20,972 bases of DNA, from contig CAMZHP010000015.1 in NCBI GenBank assembly GCA_947306845.1, forward strand, positions 1-20,972, written 5' to 3'. The notes below the pieces were generated by a model. The model was not told the DNA's origin, did not search any database, and worked only from the letters and a program-made list of their open reading frames with translations. This DNA comes from an uncultured Prevotellaceae bacterium. Lineage in GTDB: Bacteria; Bacteroidota; Bacteroidia; Bacteroidales; Bacteroidaceae. This document shows positions 8,501 through 15,037 of this stretch, piece after piece. Made by a program: the position numbers and the translations under genes. Position 1 is the first letter of the stretch; every line of letters begins with the position of its first letter.

Positions 8501-10925
8501 TGATGTTCAGCACAGGGTTGCTGATGCCATCGCGGTTGCCATGGAGAATGACGCCGTCACGGCTTTCGCCAATGATGCTTACATTGTAGGCTTTCAGGTT
8601 CTGCTCCTCAGCTCCGAAGTCGTAGTCTCCGTTTCTGACGAAGATGACTTTGCGTTGGGCATTTGGTGATGTGTTGCTGCTGTTGACGCTTTTTATGGCA
8701 GACTTCCACTCTGCCAGGTTGCTCACCACGAAATCGAATCCAGCCTTTTCTACCTTCGCTTTTTCGCCCACCTCAATATCGACAGTGATGGGGTCGGTAT
8801 TGGTGTTGCCATAAAGGTCGCTGGCTGCACCAGGGGCCAATGTGAGTGTGTTTTTGGATTGGTAGTTGAGGTTCCATATGGCAAATCTCAGTATAGACGA
8901 ACCGCCTTCTGCCTCTACAGTCTGACCTGCTATTGTCGCCTTTGTATCCTTCATTTCACGGTCGAATGTCATCTCCACCACACAGTGGTTCTTGTTTGTG
9001 GTAGGCGTCTTGGTATAGCTTTTCAGCACAGGTGGCGTGTTGACCGCTATGTGGTCAATGGTCAGTTCAAACCAGGCCACAGGCTGTCCGCCGCCTTGGA
9101 GCGAGAACACGATAGGGGTGCCAGGCTGGTGGTTGTCGAGGTTGATAATCAGGTCGTACATGGTGGCATCAGACTCCTGGTAGTCGTGTTTTGACGGAAT
9201 CCATACGGTGGCACCTTGAGAGGAAAGACCGGTCAGCGTTCCACCATTGTAGTTGGCATTGAAATCCTTGAACACCACTTGCTTGACACGCTCGTCGACG
9301 GGCATGCTGATGGTGTATTGCCCCTCACCCATTTTGAAACTGCTGTTCTCCCATCCGTCGCCAATGCCGGAAATACTATAGGTTCCATTGCTCCAAGAAC
9401 CGTTTTTCACACCTGCGCCAGTATATTTCAAAACTACTGTTTCGTCATTGGTGGTCTTTTCATACACATGAATGCCTTGTACTGTCAGTTGATAGATGCG
9501 CTGCTGTTCCCCCATCTTTTTCTGCAAGGTATAGACCACCTCGTTGCCGAGGTATTCAGGCGTTCCGGTTATGGTGGTGCCGTCAATAAATTGTGCAGAC
9601 ACAATGGGGATGTGCGTGAATATCATGTCGCTGAGGGTGGCGGTGTAAGGAGGTTGGTTGAGTTGTTCTGCCAGATTGACTTCCTCGCCGTCGACAGTCA
9701 CTTTTGTGACAGATATGTCGCCTATGTGGAAAATGCGGAGGGTATAGTGTGTCTTGGAGGCAACCGCCCCCATCTCGGTGTCGGGAATCACCTCGATATC
9801 AACCAATGCCACACTTCCCTGCTGTGGTGTTGGCAGGGTGAAGGTGCCATCCCCATTGTCATTTACAGTGATGTCGTTGCCCTGTTCGTCTTTGGCCGTC
9901 ACGCCAAGTGAGCAATAAACCTTGTCGATGCGGAACGTGGTAGTGGCGTCGTTGTTGTCGGCGGGAATGTTGCACAGCCAATCGGTGTCATCTCCTTTAT
10001 CTACTTGCTGGCCGATAACGCTTATTCCATTGATAGCTGCATGATGGGCAGCCAAGTATTTCATCTCAACATTGCGGTAATTGCAGATGTAACCGGAACC
10101 ATTGGAGAAAGCAAACGACAATTGGCGGAGACCTTTTCCTATCTCGCCAGGGATGCAAATGCTGACTGGTGTGTAGCTGCTGGAAGCATCGGCAGGGATG
10201 GTGTATTTTGTTCCTCCCTCTATGACCCCGCTCTCAGCATCTTTGACCTGAATCTCCATCATACCTCCCGAACCATAGCGGGCCACATCCATTTGGAGTG
10301 AATATACCCCCACTTGCTTGATGAGAAAAAGGTAACTGGCAGTAGCACCATCCTTGATGTAGCCAACATTGGGTCCCTCGTTGACGGCACCGCCGCCATA
10401 GGCACCCTTGCTTAGGTCAAGTTGTCCTGGAATCGTTTCCACCACATCGAGAGGATAAAATGCCAGGTCGCCCCAATTGCCCGCATAGCTGCCTGTTGTC
10501 TTGGTTACGGCGAACTTAAGCGTATAGGTGCCTTCCTTCAATTGCTCGATGACGTAATTGTGGAGGACGGAAGGAGTCCAACTATTGGTATTCTCGATAG
10601 TCACTTGGCGCTCAATCACTACTTGCTGCTGCTCGTCGGTGAGTGTCATCTTCATTTCTGCGGCGTTTTTCGTGCCGGTCTTGAAAGTGAGCAAATAGTC
10701 TTGCAACAAAGTGTTGTGGATAGTGAATGACAACTGTGTGTTTTTGCCGGTGCTGCCTACGTTGGCTCCGTTGTTCTCCACATTGAAATTGCTGCCCGTG
10801 GCATTGCTCCATGAGATGTATGAATTTGTCGCAGTGGGGATGTCGACAGTGGCTGCCTTGACAGCCAGACATGCCATTATCAGGATAATGACCGAGAAAA
10901 ATCTGTAGAAATGTTTGCTTTGCAT
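5598..10925 (-). CDS. Giant secreted pectin methylesterase (CE8) - pectate lyase (PL1) fusion
   Basis: From the ATG at 10925 the protein has 1775 residues. After a signal peptide (about 1-25) come two carbohydrate-binding-like beta-sandwiches (to about 300), two Ig-like segments (about 305-495), a further sandwich (about 495-645) and an SbsA-type Ig domain (about 648-725). The CE8 domain (about 735-1045) retains Gln855 and Asp856 in QDT, the nucleophile candidate Asp876 in AVDYICGGG, and Arg935/Trp937 in LGRPW. A short fibronectin-III-like linker leads to the PL1 domain (about 1108-1500), which opens with FPGAEGYGRYVTGGRGG and contains VDHCSISWSVDE and SRTPRLANRP (Arg1300, Arg1303). Then come a calcium-type DTDGDGIPDEW repeat (about 1513), one more sandwich module and a tail ending KGIYIKNGKKILKL. 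The enzyme should remove methyl esters from homogalacturonan and then cleave it by beta-elimination. A longer frame starts at GTG 10952, but that codon overlaps the promoter box, so the ATG is chosen. Confidence 0.9.
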   Translation of the reverse strand: MQSKHFYRFFSVIILIMACLAVKAATVDIPTATNSYISWSNATGSNFNVENNGANVGSTGKNTQLSFTIHNTLLQDYLLTFKTGTKNAAEMKMTLTDEQQQVVIERQVTIENTNSWTPSVLHNYVIEQLKEGTYTLKFAVTKTTGSYAGNWGDLAFYPLDVVETIPGQLDLSKGAYGGGAVNEGPNVGYIKDGATASYLFLIKQVGVYSLQMDVARYGSGGMMEIQVKDAESGVIEGGTKYTIPADASSSYTPVSICIPGEIGKGLRQLSFAFSNGSGYICNYRNVEMKYLAAHHAAINGISVIGQQVDKGDDTDWLCNIPADNNDATTTFRIDKVYCSLGVTAKDEQGNDITVNDNGDGTFTLPTPQQGSVALVDIEVIPDTEMGAVASKTHYTLRIFHIGDISVTKVTVDGEEVNLAEQLNQPPYTATLSDMIFTHIPIVSAQFIDGTTITGTPEYLGNEVVYTLQKKMGEQQRIYQLTVQGIHVYEKTTNDETVVLKYTGAGVKNGSWSNGTYSISGIGDGWENSSFKMGEGQYTISMPVDERVKQVVFKDFNANYNGGTLTGLSSQGATVWIPSKHDYQESDATMYDLIINLDNHQPGTPIVFSLQGGGQPVAWFELTIDHIAVNTPPVLKSYTKTPTTNKNHCVVEMTFDREMKDTKATIAGQTVEAEGGSSILRFAIWNLNYQSKNTLTLAPGAASDLYGNTNTDPITVDIEVGEKAKVEKAGFDFVVSNLAEWKSAIKSVNSSNTSPNAQRKVIFVRNGDYDFGAEEQNLKAYNVSIIGESRDGVILHGNRDGISNPVLNINNTGGNYLQDISVRNDKDFGKSQSGVGVAISGGKKAIFKNVAMMSQQDTQVTGESGYYIGCQIYGAVDYICGGGNHFYDQCELIMTNSGPITAPATSPMLKWGYVFQHCTVNAYPGFNAEGNYDLGRPWQNEPRAYFLHTKMNVKPSAAGWRSMSQLPTHFYEYKSVDKNGNEIDLSKRTNSPTSTNKYTPVLTDEEATRFTVENVLGGIDSWLPTEEAFTTAAPQVTANGNTLSWPEVEDARCYVILRDGQYVANQTATSFAATTPGTYTIFATNPNGGMGEGAEIQVGKDNDDDQRTEKTPAFPGAEGYGRYVTGGRGGAVYHVTNLNDSGKGSLRWACQQSGTRTIVFDVSGTIHLKSQLKLSHGNVTIAGQTAPGDGICIADWDFVIAAPNVILRYLRFRPGDTSEGEPDGLCGFDGKNIMVDHCSISWSVDECCSVYGNEHMTVQWSIISQSLRNSTHVKKAHGYGGNWGGKGATYHHNLLAHHDSRTPRLANRPMYVQKDTTDYRNNVIYNWAGNGCYGGEGMKANIVNCYYQPGPGTMQSKSGRNATRIAGLGISTNESDGSYMIWGKYFIDGNVNSKYSSVTNDNWGVGVYPHIDHSLPNYNKVTEDTIRLKEPLSFMYVTTHTAEDAYEKVLQYAGASLHRDIVDELVISDTRSNKATYTGKGDGDVYGIIDTPYDLRPADAADDWNPWPTLVGQDAPADTDGDGIPDEWEIGHGLDPSDASDGNLLNEEGYTMLEVYMNSLVAHITEAQNEGGHPEGYVEYKTEEDISGAINIPTEKLNLDKAEIITEPSGKQAAKVLNDTFDSFSHGDQASFLLNCKEAGTYHFSFQAATKRSDFKLNFLLTDKKSGRIEANKTMSISNTGDWQSYRDYGFDTAAMEEGLKQLVITWQSSQGQYTGNVKDIAVTLLQDPDNMPHVDTATDSSADIYDLSGRKVGMKNRDCLQKGIYIKNGKKILKL

Positions 10926-10951
10926 TTTTTGAGATGTTTGATTAGTTGCCA

Positions 10952-10959
10952 CAAAGATA
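10952..10959 (-). promoter_or_regulatory. Candidate -7 promoter box of the CE8-PL1 gene
   Basis: The minus strand reads TATCTTTG, a full match to the Bacteroidota TAnnTTTG box. It would start transcription near 10945, about 20 bases before the ATG at 10925. The same octamer precedes the 935-residue protein gene at 17902-17909. No clear -33 element was found. Confidence 0.5.
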
Positions 10960-11051
10960 CCCTTTATCTACAATAAATCGGGGCGTTATTCTCCAATAGA
11001 TGATGCAAGTAACAATAATTTCACTATTTAAAACAAAAAAAACACATGGAA

Positions 11052-11082
11052 TTGTTCATGTCGGAAAAATAGCGTAACTTTA
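11052..11082 (+). promoter_or_regulatory. Candidate promoter of the hybrid two-component gene
   Basis: TTG at 11052-11054 is followed after 20 bases by TAACTTTA at 11075-11082, close to the Bacteroidota -33 and -7 elements (TTTG, TAnnTTTG; the last base differs). Transcription would begin near 11090, about 17 bases before the ATG at 11107. The intergenic region of about 180 bp is shared with the divergent CE8-PL1 promoter. Confidence 0.4.
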
Positions 11083-11106
11083 CCGCATCAAAAAACAAAC
11101 TTCCAC

Positions 11107-14100
11107 ATGAGACGCCTTCTTCATCTTTACATACTCTTGTCTGTATGGTTGGCAGTGTCGGCTCAGCCCCATTGTAACGTCAGGTTGTTCAGCCTACGCG
11201 ACGGACTGGCCTCCAATGTCATTTCCAGCATGGTACAGACACCCGACCAAATGATGTGGTTTTCTACTTGGAATGGTCTTTGCTGCTATGATGGATACAC
11301 TTTCAATGCCTTCAATGACCAATTTGTCAAGGAAAGAACATTGACCACGAATAGATTGCTGAAAGTCTATGTGGCAAATAATGGAAATCTGTGGTGTCTG
11401 ACTTATGACAGGCAGGTATTTCTTTTCAACCGTTCCACGAGTCGCTTTATCAATTTGTCATCAATGGTTGTCCAACAATCGGGGAAAGATTTCATCTGCC
11501 AGCGTATTGTTCCGTTGAAAAATGGCTTTACATGGCTATTCAGCCGTGAAAAGGGAGAGAGCTGCTTCCGAATAGATGAACGGATGCTCCTTCAATCCCC
11601 AACATCGGCGTGTATACAGGAATTTAGTCCGGTTAATACCTCAAAGAAATGGGATGATGTCTATGGAGTGGAAATCGATGGCAAAGGCAGTGAGTGGCTG
11701 CTGACAGACAAAGGACCTTACATCGTGGGCAAGCAGTTGAAAGATGCCACTCCCTACAGTTTTTGGTGGGAGGACGGTCAGAATGTGGTATTGGTCTCAA
11801 AAGATGGGAGAATTGGCCGTTATGACAGGCAACACAATGTAATTGTTCCGATAAAGGGATTTCCAGGAGAGGCAAAGAATGTCTCTTCGGTAGGGCACTT
11901 TGGGGAGCACGGCTTGGTTATGCTCACCGACCAAGGACTGATGGTTTGGCATACGGATAGCAATCTCCATAAGTATTTCCCCTTTTCTGCCGGCGATGGG
12001 GTGAAATATATTATAGCCGACCATCGCAAACGGGTTTGGGCCATCACGTCTGAGGGAAACGTACTCCTCATTACGGTAGACAAAGGACAGGTGGAACGAG
12101 TACCCATGCAGGTGCCATTAAACTCTCTCAGGCAGAGCACACGTAATTTTGTCCACGAAGACAATTACGGCAATTGTTGGATAGGCACCGAACAGGGCTT
12201 TTTTGGCTATTATGATGAGGTGACTCACCAGCTTGTTCCTTACTCAGTGAGAACAAACAATGCAGAGCCAACCATCGACAAGTGGTTTGTCGATGCCCAT
12301 GGTGACTTATGGTTTTCTGGTGAGCATGACGTGGCTGTCATCAATTTCACCCAGTCGATGTTCAGGCATCATGACCTTGAAGGCATGCAACAGGTGCGGA
12401 GTGTATGCTACGACAGTCAGAACCGACTATGGGTGGGTGATATTACCGGCCATGTCGCCGTGACAGACCAGACAGGAAAAGTGGAGGGCTTCTTGGGCTC
12501 CGACGGGCAGTTGCATCAAGCACCCACCATCTTCTCCACACACATTTACTGTATATACGAGGACAGCAGACACCGTATGTGGATTGGTACGAAAGGGGAT
12601 GGCCTCTACTGTCTGAAAGGCAAAGGAAGACTGTCGCATTATCAACATGACAAGACACAGCCTTTCTCCCTATGCAGCGACCAAATCTATGCCATGCATG
12701 AGGACTTGAACCATCGGCTGTGGGTAGGTACCTTTGAAGGTGGCATCGCTCTCGTTGATGAGGATGCGGACGGCAATGGTGGTAACTCCGCAATACGTTT
12801 TATCCATGCGGGAAATCTCCTGAAGAACTATCCGGTAGATGATTACAACAAAGTGAGGCGAATCACCGAGACGAAGGACGGTGCCATCATCGTGTCGGCA
12901 TCAAACGGACTCGTCACCTTCTCTGAACACTTTGACTCACCAGAGAAAATAACTTTTTTTGCACACAAGCACATTCACGGAGACCCATCCTCTCTTTTTA
13001 CCAGTGATGTGATGCATAGTTACGTTGACCATACGGGGAGAATATTGGTTGCCACTGTTGGTGGCGGTGTGCAGGAGATAATAGGTAAAAATCCTTTAAG
13101 CAAGCACTTGCGTTTTGCTCCGGTCACACTGCTTGACAACAACAATTACGGAACGGTGCTCTCCATGAGTGAGGATGCAGAGGAAAATCTAGGGATAGGG
13201 TGCGAGAACAGTTTGATGATGTATCAGCATCAACTCCGACAATTGTTCCGTTTCGGAACAGGCGACTTGGGAGAGCATGCTGAACTGACCGAGTCGCAGT
13301 CCGCCTTCAATCCATTGACAGGTGAATTGGCATTTGCCACCACAGATGGATACATCAGTTTCCAACCCAAGCAGATTGGTCATGAGAAAATTCTGCCTCC
13401 CATCGTTTTCAAAAGCGTGCTCTTCCATGGCGCTGATGTTCCCCTCAGGCATATCCAGGATGATGTCCTCCTCGTTCCCTCCAATCGGCGCAACCTGACT
13501 ATTCAGTTTGCTGCACTTGATTACCAGGACAACAGTATGATTCGTTATGCTTATATGCTGGAGGGTGTCGACAAGGATTGGGTCGAACTGGATGAGGAGC
13601 ACAGCATCACTTACAGCCATCTGCCATCAGGAAAACTCAAACTCAAGGTCCGTTCCACCAATCATTATGGTATTTGGGTGGACAACGACAAAACACTGTT
13701 GCTTGATGTAAGACCTACCTTCTGGGAAACATGGTGGGCCAAATTGCTGTACCTTTTGTTGGCGATAACCGTCATCGGCATTGCTGTATGGATTTACAGG
13801 CTACGTACAAGGGCCTCTATGGAGCGGCAACTCAACAATATGAAGACGCTTTTTTTCACAGACGTCAGCCATCAGCTTCGCACACCGCTTACGCTTATCG
13901 GAGGCCCTGTGAGTCAAGTGCTTAATACAGAGCATCTGACCAATGTGGCCAGGCAGCATTTGGAGATGGTGCAACGCAATACCCACCGCATGCTTGAACT
14001 GGTCAACAGCATGCTCACTTATGGCAAAGACTACAATACCTATATCAGCGACTGGGAGATACCGAAGGGCGAGGTACCCACTGATGAGCCTAAGACAGCT

Positions 14101-14973
14101 ACTTCGACGCCAGCTGGTGTCACTTCCTCTGAAGAGGATATGGACAAGGGCGAAGACAAGACGCGTCTTCTTGTGGTGGAAGACAACAATGACCTGCGTG
14201 CTTTCCTGGTGAGCATCCTCCAAAGCGACTATGTAGTAAGCCAGGCATCCAACGGACGTGAGGGACTGGAGAAGGCAATGACAGAGCAGCCCGACTTCAT
14301 CCTGACCGATGTGATGATGCCTGAGATGGATGGTTTGGAGATGGTACATCGCATCAAGGACAACCATGACATCTCTCATATTCCCATCATCATACTTTCG
14401 GCCAAGGCATCGATGGAGGACCGGTTGGAAGGACTGCGTGCAGGAGTCAATGACTATATTACGAAACCCTTCTCTGCCACTTACCTCAAACAGCGGATGC
14501 AGAATATCATTGCCAATCAGCGCATACTGCAGAAAAATTTCTTGGAAAGTGTGGAAATGAGCGAAGCCGTGAGTGATGAACATGCAAAAGAGGCACCCGG
14601 CATGCTCCAACTGAAGGAAACCAAAATCGTGGACAGTGACAAGGACATGATGGACCAGCTTTTAGAATATATTGAGGAGCATCTTGCTGATTCTGAATTG
14701 AAAATCGAAGACTTGGCAGCTGCTGTCTGCCTGGGCCGCTCGGTATTCTACAATAAGGTCAAGTCGATTGTAGGCATGAGTCCAGTGGAGTTGCTGCGCC
14801 ATATCCGTATCAAGCATGCTGAGGACATGGTGTCGAAAAGCAACGAGCCTTTCTCACAGATTGCCTATGCCGTGGGATTCAGTGATGCTCGCTATTTCGG
14901 AAAATGCTTCAAAAAGGAAACCGGCCTTACTCCTTCTGAGTATAGGGATAGAAGTTCCTCAGCCAGTACCTAA
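11107..14973 (+). CDS. Hybrid two-component system regulator (Reg_prop/Y_Y_Y sensor, HisKA, receiver, AraC HTH) lacking the HATPase domain
   Basis: The protein has 1288 residues. A signal peptide (about 1-19) precedes a periplasmic sensor of Reg_prop beta-propeller repeats (for example MMWFSTWNGL, RMWIGTKGDGLY, RLWVGTFEGG) and a Y_Y_Y domain at about 790-870. A membrane helix spans about 880-898. The HisKA helices contain His922 in DVSHQLRTPLTLI. After NSMLTYGKDY (about 967-976) the protein passes directly into a charged linker and a receiver domain (about 1019-1135; Asp1026, phospho-acceptor Asp1068 in TDVMMPEMDG, Lys1120). A C-terminal AraC-type helix-turn-helix pair follows (about 1183-1280). 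The HATPase domain with its N, G1 and G2 boxes, normally between HisKA and receiver, is absent, while the frame is intact. Such regulators usually sense an oligosaccharide and switch on nearby degradation genes; the divergent CE8-PL1 gene is the obvious target. How this one would be phosphorylated is unclear. Confidence 0.92.
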   Translation: MRRLLHLYILLSVWLAVSAQPHCNVRLFSLRDGLASNVISSMVQTPDQMMWFSTWNGLCCYDGYTFNAFNDQFVKERTLTTNRLLKVYVANNGNLWCLTYDRQVFLFNRSTSRFINLSSMVVQQSGKDFICQRIVPLKNGFTWLFSREKGESCFRIDERMLLQSPTSACIQEFSPVNTSKKWDDVYGVEIDGKGSEWLLTDKGPYIVGKQLKDATPYSFWWEDGQNVVLVSKDGRIGRYDRQHNVIVPIKGFPGEAKNVSSVGHFGEHGLVMLTDQGLMVWHTDSNLHKYFPFSAGDGVKYIIADHRKRVWAITSEGNVLLITVDKGQVERVPMQVPLNSLRQSTRNFVHEDNYGNCWIGTEQGFFGYYDEVTHQLVPYSVRTNNAEPTIDKWFVDAHGDLWFSGEHDVAVINFTQSMFRHHDLEGMQQVRSVCYDSQNRLWVGDITGHVAVTDQTGKVEGFLGSDGQLHQAPTIFSTHIYCIYEDSRHRMWIGTKGDGLYCLKGKGRLSHYQHDKTQPFSLCSDQIYAMHEDLNHRLWVGTFEGGIALVDEDADGNGGNSAIRFIHAGNLLKNYPVDDYNKVRRITETKDGAIIVSASNGLVTFSEHFDSPEKITFFAHKHIHGDPSSLFTSDVMHSYVDHTGRILVATVGGGVQEIIGKNPLSKHLRFAPVTLLDNNNYGTVLSMSEDAEENLGIGCENSLMMYQHQLRQLFRFGTGDLGEHAELTESQSAFNPLTGELAFATTDGYISFQPKQIGHEKILPPIVFKSVLFHGADVPLRHIQDDVLLVPSNRRNLTIQFAALDYQDNSMIRYAYMLEGVDKDWVELDEEHSITYSHLPSGKLKLKVRSTNHYGIWVDNDKTLLLDVRPTFWETWWAKLLYLLLAITVIGIAVWIYRLRTRASMERQLNNMKTLFFTDVSHQLRTPLTLIGGPVSQVLNTEHLTNVARQHLEMVQRNTHRMLELVNSMLTYGKDYNTYISDWEIPKGEVPTDEPKTATSTPAGVTSSEEDMDKGEDKTRLLVVEDNNDLRAFLVSILQSDYVVSQASNGREGLEKAMTEQPDFILTDVMMPEMDGLEMVHRIKDNHDISHIPIIILSAKASMEDRLEGLRAGVNDYITKPFSATYLKQRMQNIIANQRILQKNFLESVEMSEAVSDEHAKEAPGMLQLKETKIVDSDKDMMDQLLEYIEEHLADSELKIEDLAAAVCLGRSVFYNKVKSIVGMSPVELLRHIRIKHAEDMVSKSNEPFSQIAYAVGFSDARYFGKCFKKETGLTPSEYRDRSSSAST

Positions 14974-14985
14974 GCAATATAAAGA

Positions 14986-15016
14986 AAAAGGGAGAGACGT
15001 TGAGCCTCTCCCTTTT
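14986..15016. terminator. Bidirectional terminator between convergent genes
   Basis: AAAAGGGAGAG (14986-14996) pairs perfectly with CTCTCCCTTTT (15006-15016) around a 9-base loop. It lies 13 bp after the stop of the hybrid regulator and 22 bp beyond the stop of the minus-strand gene ending at 15038. The A-rich left arm and T-rich right arm give a U-rich tract in both directions, so it can end both transcripts. Confidence 0.82.
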
Positions 15017-15037
15017 CTTGTGGAGTTCATGCGAAAC

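Noticed and set aside
9216..9911. 231-codon plus-strand open frame inside the CE8-PL1 gene
   Set aside because: Shadow of the large minus-strand gene. It has no start context or domain.
10926..10952. GTG-initiated N-terminal extension of the CE8-PL1 protein
   Set aside because: The GTG overlaps the TATCTTTG box, so it would hardly be in the transcript. The ATG at 10925 begins a proper signal peptide.
13801..14610. 269-codon open frame opposite the HisKA and receiver region
   Set aside because: Antisense to a clear coding region with no family features. I also considered whether it could explain the missing HATPase domain, but it lies on the wrong strand and reads as nonsense.
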